A DNA stretch of 64,000 nucleotides from assembly GCA_032718475.1 (NCBI GenBank), contig JAUCBJ010000503.1, forward strand, positions 1 to 64,000. Direction: 5' to 3'. Positions 47,301-59,633 of this stretch are shown one piece after another (the first letter of the stretch is position 1; every line of letters starts with the position of its first letter). The DNA is from Nemertoderma westbladi. Taxonomy: Eukaryota; Xenacoelomorpha; Nemertodermatida; Nemertodermatidae. Below the pieces are notes generated by a model, which searched no databases, was not told where the DNA came from, and saw only the letters and a list, made by a program, of their open reading frames with translations. A program made the translations under genes and the position numbers.

Positions 47301-50300
47301 TCACCCAAAGGACAGTTAGGACCCTCAGCTCCTCTATGTAGTCAGTCACCCAAGGGACAGTTAGGATCCTCAGCTCCTCTATGTACTCACCCAAAGGGAC
47401 AGTTAGGACCCTCAGCTCCTCTATGTACTCACCCAAAGAGACAGTTAGGTCTCCCAGCTCCTCTATGTACTCACCCAAAGGACAGTTAGGACCCTCAGAT
47501 CATCTATGTACTCACCCAAAGGACAGTTAGGACCCTCAGCTCCTCTATGTAGTCAGTCACCCAAGGGACAGTTAAGACCCTCAGCTCCTCTATGTACTCA
47601 CCGAAACGACAGTTAGGACCCTCAGCTCCACTATGTACTTACCCAAAGGACAGTTAGGACCCTCAGCTCCTCTATGTAGTCAGTCACCCAAGGGACAGTT
47701 AAGACCCTCAGCTCCTCTATGTACTCACCGAAACGACAGTTAGGACCCTCAGCTCCACTATGTACTTACCCAAAGGACAGTTAGGACCCTCAGCTCCTCT
47801 ATGTAGTCAGTCACCCAAGGGACAGTTAAGACCCTCAGCTCCTCTATGTACTCACCGAAACGACAGTTAGGACCCTCAGCTCCACTATGTACTTACCCAA
47901 AGGACAGTTAGGACCCTCAGCTCCTCTATGTACTCACCCAAAGGACAGTTAGGACCCTCAGCTCCTCTATGTACTCACCCAAAGAGACAGTTAGGTCTCC
48001 CAGCTCCTCTATGTACTCACCCAAAGGACAGTTAGGACCCTCAGATCATCTATGTACTCACCCAAAGGACAGTTAGGACCCTCAGCTCCTCTATGTAGTC
48101 AGTCACCCAAGGGACAGTTAAGACCCTCAGCTCCTCTATGTACTCACCGAAACGACAGTTAGGACCCTCAGCTCCACTATGTACTTACCCAAACGACAGT
48201 TCGGACCCTCAGATCCTCTATGTACTCACCCAAAGGACAGTAAGGACCCTCAGCTCCTCTATGTACTCACCAAAAGGACAGTTAGGACCCTCAGCTCCTC
48301 TATGTACACACCCAAAGGGACAGTTAGGACCCTCAGATCCACTCTGTACTCACCCAATGAGACTGTTAGGTCTCCCAGCTCCTCTATGTACTCACCCAAT
48401 GAGACTGTTAGGTCTCCCAGCTCCACTCTGTACTCACCCAATGAAACTGTTAGGTCTCCCAGCTCCACTCTGTACTCACCCAATGGGAATGTTAGGTCTC
48501 CCAGCTCCACTCTGTACTCACTCAATGAGACTGTTAGGTCTCCCAGCTCCTCTATGTACTCACCCAAAGGACAGTTAGGTCTCCCAGCTCCTCTATGTAC
48601 TCACCCAAAGGACAGTTAGGTCTCCCAGCTCCACTATGTACTCACTCAATGAGACTGTTAGGTTTCCCAGCTCCTCTATGTACTCACCCAAAGGACAGTT
48701 AGGACCCTCAGCTCCTCTATGTACTCACCCAAAGGACAGTTCGGACCCTCAGCTAATCTATGTACTCACCCAAAGGACAGTTAGGACCCTCAGATCCTTT
48801 ATGTACTTACCCAAAGGACAGTTAGGACCCTCAGCTCCTCTATGTACTCACCGAAACGACAGTTAGGACCCTCAGCTCCTCTATGTACTCACCCAAAGGA
48901 CAGTTAGGACCCTCAGCTCCTCTATGTACACACCCAAAGGGACAGTTAGGACCCTCAGTTCCTCTATGTACTCACACAAAGGACAGTTAAGAGTTAGGAC
49001 CCTCAGCTCCTCTATGTACACAACCAAAGGGACAGTTAGGACCCCCAGATCCTCTATGTACTCACCCAAAGGAACAGTTAGGACCCTCAGCTCCTCTATG
49101 TACTCACCCAAAGGGACAGTTAGGTCTCCCAGCTCCTCTATGTACTCACCCAAAGGACAGTTAGGTCTCCCAGCTCCACTATGTACTCACCCAATGGGAA
49201 TGTTAGGTCTCCCAGCTCCACTCTGTACTCACTCAATGAGACTGTTAGGTCTCCCAGCTCCTCTATGTACTCACCCAAAGGACAGTTAGGTCTCCCAGCT
49301 CCTCTATGTACTCACCCAAAGGACAGTTAGGTCTCCCAGCTCCACTCTGTACTCACTCAATGAGACTGTTAGGTCTCCCAGCTCCTCTATGTACTCACCC
49401 AAAGGACAGTTAGGTCTCCCAGCTCCTCTATGTACTCACCCAAAGGACAGTTAGGTCTCCCAGCTCCACTATGTACTCACCCAAAGGACAGTTAGGTCTC
49501 CCAGCTCTACTCTGTACTCACCCAATGGGAATGTTAGGTCTCCCAGCTCCACTCTGTACTCACCCAATGGGAATGTTAGGTCTCCCAGCTCCACTCTGTA
49601 CTCACCCAATGGGAATGTTAGGTCTCCCAGCTCCACTCTGTACTCACCCAATGAGACAGTTAGGTCTCCCAGCTCCTCTATGTACTCACTCAATGAGACA
49701 GTTAGGTCTCCCAGCTCCTCTATGTACTCAGCCAAAGGAACAGTTAGGACCCTCAGCTCCTCTATGTAGTCACCCAATGGGAATGTTAGGTCTCCCAGCT
49801 CCTCTATGTACTCACCCAATGGGAATGTTAGGTCTCCCAGCTCCTCTATGTACTCACCCAATGGGAATGTTAGGTCTCCCAGCTCCACTCTGTACTCACC
49901 CAATGGGAATGTTAGGTCTCCCAGCTCCTCTATGTACTCACCCAATGAGACTGTTAGGTCTCCCAGCTCCACTCTGTACTCACCCAATGGGAATGTTAGG
50001 TCTCCCAGCTCCACTCTGTACTCACCCAATGAGACTGTTAGGTCTCCCAGCTCCTCTATGTACTCACCCAAAGGACAGTTAGGTCTCCCAGCTCCACTCT
50101 GTACTCACCCAATGGGAATGTTAGGTCTCCCAGCTCCACTCTGTACTCACCCAAAGGACAGTTAGGTCTCCCAGCTCCACTCTGTACTCACCCAAAGGAC
50201 AGTTAGGTCTCCCAGCTCCACTCTGTACTCACCCAATGGGAATGTTAGGTCTCCCAGCTCCACTCTGTACTCACCCAATGGGAATGTTAGGTCTCCCAGC

Positions 50301-51225
50301 TCCACTCTGTACTCACCCAATGAGACAGTTAGGTCTCCCAGCTCCTCTATGTACTCACTCAATGAGACAGTTAGGTCTCCCAGCTCCTCTATGTACTCAG
50401 CCAAAGGAACAGTTAGGACCCTCAGCTCCTCTATGTAGTCACCCAATGGGAATGTTAGGTCTCCCAGCTCCTCTATGTACTCACCCAATTAGACTGTTAG
50501 GTCTCCCAGCTCCTCTATGTACTCACTCAATGAGACTGTTAGGTCTCCCAGCTCCACTCTGTACTCACCCAATGGGAATGTTAGGTCTCCCAGCTCCACT
50601 CTGTACTCACCCAATGAGACTGTTAGGTCTCCCAGCTCCTCTATGTACTCACCCAAAGGACAGTTAGGTCTCCCAGCTCCACTCTGTACTCACCCAATGG
50701 GAATGTTAGGTCTCCCAGCTCCACTCTGTACTCACCCAATGAGACTGTTAGGTCTCCCAGCTCCTCTATGTACTCACTCAAAGGACAGTTAGGTCTCCCA
50801 GCTCCACTCTGTACTCACCCAATGGGAATGTTAGGTCTCCCAGCTCCACTCTGTACTCACCCAATGAGACTGTTAGGTCTCCCAGCTCCTCTATGTACTC
50901 AGCCAAAGGAACAGTTAGGACCCCCAGGTCCTCTATGTAGTCACCCAATGGGAATGTTAGGTCTCCCAGCTCCTCTATGTACTCACCCAAAGGACAGTTA
51001 GGTCTCCCAGCTCCACTCTGTACTCACCCAATGGGAATGTTAGGTCTCCCAGCTCCTCTATGTACTCACTCAATGAGACAGTTAGGTCTCCCAGCTCCTC
51101 TATGTACTCAGCCAAAGGAACAGTTAGGACCCTCAGCTCCTCTATGTAGTCACCCAATGGGAATGTTAGGTCTCCCAGCTCCTCTATGTACTCACCCAAT
51201 GGGAATGTTAGGTCTCCCAGCTCCT
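38597..51225. repeat. Large segmental tandem duplication (6.9 kb and 5.7 kb)
   Basis: The block 38597-45517 is followed by a second copy 45518-51225. Offsets are 6921 bp up to the 1213-bp module and 5708 bp after it, the difference being exactly one missing module. Within both, long marker strings match without visible change: the 200-codon minus frames at 43761-44363 and 49469-50071 translate identically, as do several others. This implies a recent event. Confidence 0.92.
41175..43600. repeat. 1213-bp tandem duplication inside the satellite
   Basis: Sequence from about 41175 reappears at 42388 with an offset of exactly 1213 bp over many marker units. A third copy lies at 48138 in the second large duplicate, which has only one 1.2-kb module. 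The pair differs at few bases; for instance the first has CACCAAAGGGACAG near 41306 where the other two have CACCAAAAGGACAG. Confidence 0.9.
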
Positions 51226-54200
51226 CTATGTACTCACCCAAAGGACAGATAGGTCTCCCAGCTCCACTCTGTACTCACCCAATGGGAATGTTAGGTCTCC
51301 CAGCTCCTCTATGTACTCACTCAATGAGACAGTTAGGTCTCCCAGCTCCTCTATGTACTCAGCAAAAGGAACAGTTAGGACCCTCAGCTCCTCTATGTAC
51401 TCACCCAATGAGACTGTTAGGTCTCCCAGCTCCTCTATGTAGTCACCCAATGGGAATGTTAGGTCTCCCAGCTCCTCTATGTACTCACCCAATGGGAATG
51501 TTAGGTCTCCCAGCTCCACTCTGTACTCACCCAATGGGAATGTTAGGTCTCCCAGCTCCTCTATGTACTCACCCAATGGGAATGTTAGGTCTCCCAGCTC
51601 CTCTATGTACTCACTCAATGAGACTGTTAGGTCTCCCAGCTCCACTCTGTACTCACCCAATGAGACTGTTAGGTCTCCCAGCTCCTCTATGTACTCACCC
51701 AATGGGAATGTTAGGTCTCCCAGCTCCACCCTGTACTCACTCAATGAGACAGTTAGGTCTCCCAGCTCCTCTATGTACTCAGCCAAAGGAACAGTTAGGA
51801 CCCTCAGCTCCTCTATGTAGTCACCCAATGGGAATGTTAGGTCTCCCAGCTCCTCTATGTACTCACCCAATGAGACTGTTAGGTCTCCCAGCTCCTCTAT
51901 GTAGTCACCCAATGGGAATGTTAGGTCTCCCAGCTCCTCTATGTACTCACTCAATGGGAATGTTAGGTCTCCCAGCTCCACTCTGTACTCACTCAATGGG
52001 AATGTTAGGTCTCCCAGCTCCACTCTGTACTCACCCAATGGGAATGTTAGGTCTCCCAGCTCCTCTATGTACTCACCCATTGAGACTGTTAGGTCTCCCA
52101 GCTCCACTCTGTACTCACCCAATGAGACTGTTAGGTCTCCCAGCTCCTCTATGTACTCACCCAATGGGAATGTTAGGTCTCCCAGCTCCACTCTGTACTC
52201 ACCCAATGGGAATGTTAGGTCTCCCAGCTCCACTCTGTACTCACCCAATGGGAATGTTAGGTCTCCCAGCTCCTCTATGTACTCACTCAATGAGACAGTT
52301 AGGTCTCCCAGCTCCTCTATGTACTCAGCCAAAGGAACAGTTAGGACCCTCAGCTCCTCTATGTACTCACCCAATGGGAATGTTAGGTCTCCCAGCTCCA
52401 CTCTGTACTCACCCAATGGGAATGTTAGGTCTCCCAGCTCCTCTATGTACTCACCCAAAGGGAATGTTAGGTCTCCCAGCTCCACTCTGTACTCACCCAA
52501 TGGGAATGTTAGGTCTCCCAGCTCCTCTATGTACTCACTCAATGAGTCTGTTAGGTCTCCCAGCTCCTCTATGTACTCACCCAAAGGGAATGTTAGGTCT
52601 CCCAGCTCCACTCTGTACTCACCCAATGGGAATGTTAGGTCTCCCAGCTCCTCTATGTACTCACTCAATGAGACTGTTAGGTCTCCCAGCTCCTCTATGT
52701 ACTCACCCAATGGGAATGTTAGGTCTCCCAGCTCCACTCTGTACTCACTCAATGAGACTGTTAGGTCTCCCAGCTCCTCTATGTACTCACCCAATGGGAA
52801 TGTTAGGTCTCCCAGCTCCTCTATGTACTCACCCAATGGGAATGTTAGGTCTCCCAGCTCCACTCTGTACTCACCCAATGGGAATGTTAGGTCTCCCAGC
52901 TCCTCTATGTACTCACCCAAAGGGAATGTTAGGTCTCCCAGCTCCTCTATGTACTCACCCAATGGGAATGTTAGGTCTCCCTGCTCCTCTATGTACTCAC
53001 TCAATGAGACAGTTAGGTCTCCCAGCTCCTCTATGTACTCACCCAATGGGAATGTTAGGTCTCCCAGCTCCTCTATGTACTCACCCAAAGGGAATGTTAG
53101 GTCTCCCAGCTCCACTCTGTACTCACCCAATGGGAATGTTAGGTCTCCCAGCTCCTCTATGTACTCACCCAATGAGACATGTTAGGTCTCCCAGCTCCTC
53201 TATGTACTCACCCAATGGGAATGTTAGGTCTCCCAGCTCCTCTATGTACTCACCCAAAGGGAATGTTAGGTCTCCCAGCTCCACTCTGTACTCACCCAAT
53301 GGGAATGTTAGGTCTCCCAGCTCCACTCTGTACTCACTCAATGAGACAGTTAGGTCTCCCAGCTCCTCTATGTACTCAGCCAAAGGAACAGTTAGGACCC
53401 TCAGCTCCTCTATGTACTCACCCAATGGGAATGTTAGGTCTCCCAGCTCCTCTATGTACTCACCCAAAGGGAATGTTAGGTCTCCCAGCTCCACTCTGTA
53501 CTCACCCAATGGGAATGTTAGGTCTCCCAGCTCCTCTATGTACTCACCCAAATGGAATGTTAGGTCTCCCAGCTCCTCTATGTATTCACCCAAAGGGAAT
53601 GTTAGGTCTCCCAGCTCCTCTATGTACTCACCCAAAGGGAATGTTAGGTCTCCCAGCTCCTCTATGTACTCACCCAATGGGAATGTTAGGTCTCCCAGCT
53701 CCACTCTGTACTCACCCAATGGGAATGTTAGGTCTCCCAGCTCCTCTATGTACTCACCCAAAGGGAATGTTAGGTCTCCCAGCTCCTCTATGTACTCACC
53801 CAATGGGAATGTTAGGTCTCCCAGCTCCACTCTGTACTCACCCAATGGGAATGTTAGGTCTCCCAGCTCCTCTATGTACTCACCCAAAGGGAATGTTAGG
53901 TCTCCCAGCTCCTCTATGTACTCACCCAAAGGGAATGTTAGGTCTCCCAGCTCCTCTATGTACTCACCCAATGGGAATGTTAGGTCTCCCAGCTCCACTC
54001 TGTACTCACCCAATGGGAATGTTAGGTCTCCCAGCTCCTCTATGTACTCACCCAAAGGGAATGTTAGGTCTCCCAGCTCCTCTATGTACTCACCCAATGG
54101 GAATGTTAGGTCTCCCAGCTCCTCTATGTACTCACCCAAAGGGAATGTTAGGTCTTCCAGCTCCTCTATGTACTCACCCAATGGGAATGTTAGGTCTCCC

Positions 54201-57200
54201 AGCTCCACTCTGTACTCACCCAATGGGAATGTTAGGTCTCCCAGCTCCACTCTGTACTCACCCAATGGGAATGTTAGGTCTCCCAGCTCCTCTATGTACT
54301 CACTCAATGAGACAGTTAGGTCTCCCAGCTCCTCTATGTACTCAGCCAAAGGAACAGTTAGGACCCTCAGCTCCTCTATGTACTCACCCAATGGGAATGT
54401 TAGGTCTCCCAGCTCCTCTATGTACTCACCCAATGGGAATGTTAGGTCTCCCAGCTCCTCTATGTACTCACCCAAAGGACAGTTAGGTCTCCCAGCTCCA
54501 CTCTGTACTCACCCAATGGGAATGTTAGGTCTCCCAGCTCCTCTATGTACTCACTCAATGAGACAGTTAGGTCTCCCAGCTCCTCTATGTACTCAGCAAA
54601 AGGAACAGTTAGGACCCTCAGCTCCTCTATGTACTCACCCAATGAGACTGTTAGGTCTCCCAGCTCCTCTATGTAGTCACCCAATGGGAATGTTAGGTCT
54701 CCCAGCTCCTCTATGTACTCACCCAATGGGAATGTTAGGTCTCCCAGCTCCACTCTGTACTCACCCAATGGGAATGTTAGGTCTCCCAGCTCCTCTATGT
54801 ACTCACTCAATGATACAGTTAGGTCTCCCAGCTCCTCTATGTACTCACCCAATGGGAATGTTAGGTCTCCCAGCTCCTCTATGTACTCACTCAATGAGAC
54901 TGTTAGGTCTCCCAGCTCCACTCTGTACTCACCCAATGAGACTGTTAGGTCTCCCAGCTCCTCTATGTACTCACCCAATGGGAATGTTAGGTCTCCCAGC
55001 TCCACCCTGTACTCACTCAATGAGACAGTTAGGTCTCCCAGCTCCTCTATGTACTCAGCCAAAGGAACAGTTAGGACCCTCAGCTCCTCTATGTAGTCAC
55101 CCAATGGGAATGTTAGGTCTCCCAGCTCCTCTATGTACTCACCCAATGAGACTGTTAGGTCTCCCAGCTCCTCTATGTAGTCACCCAATGGGAATGTTAG
55201 GTCTCCCAGCTCCTCTATGTACTCACTCAATGGGAATGTTAGGTCTCCCAGCTCCACTCTGTACTCACTCAATGGGAATGTTAGGTCTCCCAGCTCCACT
55301 CTGTACTCACCCAATGGGAATGTTAGGTCTCCCAGCTCCTCTATGTACTCACCCAATGAGACTGTTAGGTCTCCCAGCTCCTCTATGTACTCACCCAATG
55401 GGAATGTTAGGTCTCCCAGCTCCACTCTGTACTCACCCAATGGGAATGTTAGGTCTCCCAGCTCCACTCTGTACTCACCCAATGGGAATGTTAGGTCTCC
55501 CAGCTCCACTCTGTACTCACCCAATGAGACTGTTAGGTCTCCCAGCTCCTCTATGTACTCACCCAATGGGAATGTTAGGTCTCCCAGCTCCTACTCTGTA
55601 CTCACCCAATGGGAATGTTAGGTCTCCCAGCTCCACTCTGTACTCACCCAATGGGAATGTTAGGTCTCCCAGCTCCTCTATGTACTCAGCCAAAGGAACA
55701 GTTAGGACCCTCAGCTCCTCTATGTACTCACCCAATGGGAATGTTAGGTCTCCCAGCTCCACTCTGTACTCACCCAATGGGAATGTTAGGTCTCCCAGCT
55801 CCTCTATGTACTCACCCAATGGGAATGTTAGGTCTCCCAGCTCCTCTATGTACTCACCCAATGGGAATGTTAGGTCTCCCAGCTCCACTCTGTACTCACC
55901 CAATGGGAATGTTAGGTCTCCCAGCTCCTCTATGTACTCACCCAAAGGGAATGTTAGGTCTCCCAGCTCCACTCTGTACTCACCCAATGGGAATGTTAGG
56001 TCTCCCAGCTCCTCTATGTACTCACCCAAAGGGAATGTTAGGTCTCCCAGCTCCTCTATGTACTCACCCAATGGGAATGTTAGGTCTCCCAGCTCCACTC
56101 TGTACTCACCCAATGGGAATGTTAGGTCTCCCAGCTCCTCTATGTACTCACCCAAAGGGAACTGTTAGGTCTCCTCAGCTCCTCTATGTACTCACCCAAT
56201 GGGAATGTTAGGTCTCCCAGCTCCTACTCTGTACTCACCCAATGGGAATGTTAGGTCTCCCAGCTCCACTCTGTACTCACCCAATGGGAATGTTAGGTCT
56301 CCCAGCTCCTCTATGTACTCAGCCAAAGGAACAGTTAGGACCCTCAGCTCCTCTATGTACTCACCCAATGGGAATGTTAGGTCTCCCAGCTCCACTCTGT
56401 ACTCACCCAATGGGAATGTTAGGTCTCCCAGCTCCTCTATGTACTCACCCAATGGGAATGTTAGGTCTCCCAGCTCCTCTATGTACTCACCCAATGGGAA
56501 TGTTAGGTCTCCCAGCTCCACTCTGTACTCACCCAATGGGAATGTTAGGTCTCCCAGCTCCTCTATGTACTCACCCAAAGGGAATGTTAGGTCTCCCAGC
56601 TCCACTCTGTACTCACCCAATGGGAATGTTAGGTCTCCCAGCTCCTCTATGTACTCACCCAATGGGACTGTTAGGTCTCCCAGCTCCTCTATGTACTCAC
56701 CCAATGAGACTGTTAGGTCTCCCAGCTCCTCTATGTACTCACCCAAAGGGAATGTTAGGTCTCCCAGCTCCACTCTGTACTCACCCAATGGGAATGTTAG
56801 GTCTCCCAGCTCCTCTATGTACTCACTCAATGAGACTGTTAGGTCTCCCAGCTCCTCTATGTACTCACCCAATGGGAATGTTAGGTCTCCCAGCTCCACT
56901 CTGTACTCACTCAATGAGACTGTTAGGTCTCCCAGCTCCTCTATGTACTCACCCAATGGGAATGTTAGGTCTCCCAGCTCCTCTATGTACTCACCCAATG
57001 GGAATGTTAGGTCTCCCAGCTCCACTCTGTACTCACCCAATGGGAATGTTAGGTCTCCCAGCTCCTCTATGTACTCACCCAAAGGGAATGTTAGGTCTCC
57101 CAGCTCCTCTATGTACTCACCCAATGGGAATGTTAGGTCTCCCAGCTCCTCTATGTACTCACCCAAAGGGAATGTTAGGTCTCCCAGCTCCACTCTGTAC

Positions 57201-58960
57201 TCACCCAATGGGAATGTTAGGTCTCCCAGCTCCTCTATGTACTCACTCAATGATACAGTTAGGTCTCCCAGCTCCTCTATGTACTCAGCCAAAGGAACAG
57301 TTAGGACCCTCAGCTCCTCTATGTACTCACCCAATGGGAATGTTAGGTCTCCCAGCTCCTCTATGTACTCACCCAAAGGGAATGTTGGTCTCCCAGCTCC
57401 ACTCTGTACTCACCCAATGGGAATGTTAGGTCTCCCAGCTCCACTCTGTACTCACTCAATGAGACAGTTAGGTCTCCCAGCTCCTCTATGTACTCAGCCA
57501 AAGGAACAGTTAGGACCCTCAGCTCCTCTATGTACTCACCCAATGGGAATGTTAGGTCTCCCAGCTCCTCTATGTACTCACCCAAATGGAATGTTAGGTC
57601 TCCCAGCTCCTCTATGTACTCACCCAAAGGGAATGTTAGGTCTCCCAGCTCCTCTATGTACTCACCCAAAGGGAATGTTAGGTCTCCCAGCTCCACTCTG
57701 TACTCACCCAAAGGGAATGTTAGGTCTCCCAGCTCCTCTATGTACTCACCCAATGGGAATGTTAGGTCTCCCAGCTCCTCTATGTACTCACCCAATGGGA
57801 ATGTTAGGTCTCCCAGCTCCTCTATGTACTCACCCAAAGGGAATGTTAGGTCTCCCAGCTCCTCTATGTACTCACCCAATGGGAATGTTAGGTCTCCCAG
57901 CTCCACTCTGTACTCACCCAATGGGAATGTTAGGTCTCCCAGCTCCTCTATGTACTCACCCAATGGGAATGTTAGGTCTCCCAGCTCCTCTATGTACTCA
58001 CCCAATGGGAATGTTAGGTCTCCCAGCTCCTCTATGTACTCACCCAATGGGAATGTTAGGTCTCCCAGCTCCTCTATGTACTCACCCAATGAGACATGTT
58101 AGGTCTCCCAGCTCCTCTATGTACTCACCCAATGGGAATGTTAGGTCTCCCAGCTCCTCTATGTACTCACCCAAAGGGAATGTTAGGTCTCCCAGCTCCT
58201 CTATGTACTCACCCAATGGGAATGTTAGGTCTCCCAGCTCCTCTATGTACTCACCCAATGGGAATGTTAGGTCTCCCAGCTCCTCTATGTACTCACCCAA
58301 TGGGAATGTTAGGTCTCCCAGCTCCTCTATGTACTCACCCAAAGGGAATGTTAGGTCTCCCAGCTCCTCTATGTACTCACCCAATGGGAATGTTAGGTCT
58401 CCCAGCTCCACTCTGTACTCACCCAATGGGAATGTTAGGTCTCCCAGCTCCTCTATGTACTCACCCAAAGGGAATGTTAGGTCTCCCAGCTCCTCTATGT
58501 ACTCACCCAATGGGAATGTTAGGTCTCCCAGCTCCTCTATGTACTCACCCAAAGGGAATGTTAGGTCTTCCAGCTCCTCTATGTACTCACCCAATGGGAA
58601 TGTTAGGTCTCCCAGCTCCACTCTGTACTCACCCAATGGGAATGTTAGGTCTCCCAGCTCCACTCTGTACTCACCCAATGGGAATGTTAGGTCTCCCAGC
58701 TCCTCTATGTACTCACCCAATGGGAATGTTAGGTCTCCCAGCTCCTCTATGTACTCACCCAAAGGACAGTTAGGACCCTGGGCTCCTCTATGTACTCACC
58801 CAATGGGAATGTTATGTCTCCCAGCTCCACTCTGTACTCACCCAAAGGGAATGTTAGGTCTCCCAGCTCCATTCTGTACTCACCCAATGGGAATGTTAGG
58901 TCTCCCAAATCCTCTCCTCTGTACTCACCCAAAGGGACAGATAGGTCCCCCGGCTCCTCT
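43470..58960. repeat. 41/42-bp satellite, right part: AATGGGAATG subtype
   Basis: Here most units are 42 bp and read CTGTACTCACCCAATGGGAA, TGTTAGGTCTCCCAGCTCCA, with AATGAGACTG and AAAGGGAATG variants and scattered AAAGGACAG units. Higher-order copies are visible: 51250-54470 returns from about 54484 (offset 3234, later 3276 bp), about 55560-56190 returns 633 bp further on, and the odd unit GAGACATGTTAGG at 53172 returns at 58089 (offset 4917). Because 42 is a multiple of 3, long frames appear: a plus frame from 51186 to 56168 with real ATG codons (14-residue MYSPNGNVRSPSSS) and a chain of minus frames (GEYIEELGDLTFPL) that begin at TTG, not ATG. Frame changes at 41- or 43-bp units argue against selection on protein. 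Confidence 0.93.
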
Positions 58961-58969
58961 TTGAAGCAG

Positions 58970-59107
58970 CCTCCCATGTGGGAAGCAAACACTGAATTCT
59001 GGAACATTATAATCGCCTTGGAGAATATAATGCTGATCATGCGAAGGATATACGGAAGTATCGTTGGGAAGGTAGTAGATGCCATAATGGCAAACGAAGT
59101 GAGATAG
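58970..59107 (+). CDS. Possible 3' terminal exon abutting the satellite
   Basis: Right after the last satellite unit the plus strand has CTCCTCTTTGAAGCAG, a usable splice acceptor, then 45 sense codons and TAG at 59105-59107. An AATAAA lies at 59123-59128. The peptide starts PPMWEANTEFWN and continues as a hydrophobic/amphipathic helix (IIIALENIMLIMRRIYG) and a short tail. I do not recognise it with confidence; the shape loosely recalls the last membrane helix and tail of anoctamins, which is only a guess. The frame is also open leftwards through the last satellite units, so the repeat could be intronic or coding. The minus strand is open here too, but its first codon is GTG. If the exon is real, its upstream exons lie beyond the array or the window. 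Confidence 0.35.
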   Translation, partial: PPMWEANTEFWNIIIALENIMLIMRRIYGSIVGKVVDAIMANEVR

Positions 59108-59122
59108 TTCACTGAAACATTA

Positions 59123-59128
59123 AATAAA
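59123..59128 (+). promoter_or_regulatory. Polyadenylation signal AATAAA
   Basis: Sits 16 bp after the stop of the exon-like frame, in AT-rich DNA where the hexamer also arises by chance. Confidence 0.35.
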
Positions 59129-59633
59129 ACAATAATTATATATTATATATTTATTTACGCACTGCACCCTCTATGCTATAGTAGCGGCAATAATATCCGA
59201 AATCCCCCTAAAATTTCGCAGTTCCTTTACTACTCGGGCAGTCAGCATTGGTGTTAATTGACTGAGGTGTTCCAAACGAGATAGAGATAGAGCCCAGTCA
59301 CATGTCTATATACGGTATTATCTATTCTCAATCATCTACTGCCCCTAAGGCACATTTTAAACGTTTAATTGAAGAAATAGGGCCTACCGGTACGCATTGT
59401 CGCACAAAAATTTATAAAATTTTTATAATATAATTTATAAAATATAAGCCCTATTAATTATTTCAGTAGGCCTACCGGTATTTGAAGCACCGGCCCGGCG
59501 TGTAATGCTAGTCAGAATTCCAGATAGTGGCGCACATTGACCGCAAGTGAAAATTGTGAACTTCAGCGTAAATTGGCCGCAAGGGAAATATAGTCTCGTT
59601 CATCTGTTTATTGTTTTGGTTAGAAAACACCGA
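59129..59633. other. AT-rich intergenic DNA
   Basis: No gene. The word GCCTACCGGTA, which recurs elsewhere in the right flank, occurs near 59385 and 59468. Confidence 0.5.

Noticed and set aside
51186-56168. RNA polymerase II tail-like protein
   Set aside because: The resemblance rests only on SP at two positions of a 14-residue repeat; no polymerase domain is present and the frame shifts repeatedly.
51226-58762. Chain of minus-strand frames with GEYIEELGDLTFPL repeats as an acidic repeat protein
   Set aside because: The apparent start codon is TTG in each unit, the frames break wherever a 41- or 43-bp unit occurs, and the mirror strand is also open.
15385-58960. Telomeric or subtelomeric TTAGG repeats
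   Set aside because: Each 41/42-bp unit contains only one TTAGG inside a longer unit; there are no uninterrupted telomere repeats.
58747-59112. Minus-strand 121-codon frame with a hydrophobic N-terminus running into satellite
   Set aside because: Its first codon is GTG; the first ATG comes ten codons in. There is no promoter evidence, and the plus strand offers a better exon model with stop and AATAAA.
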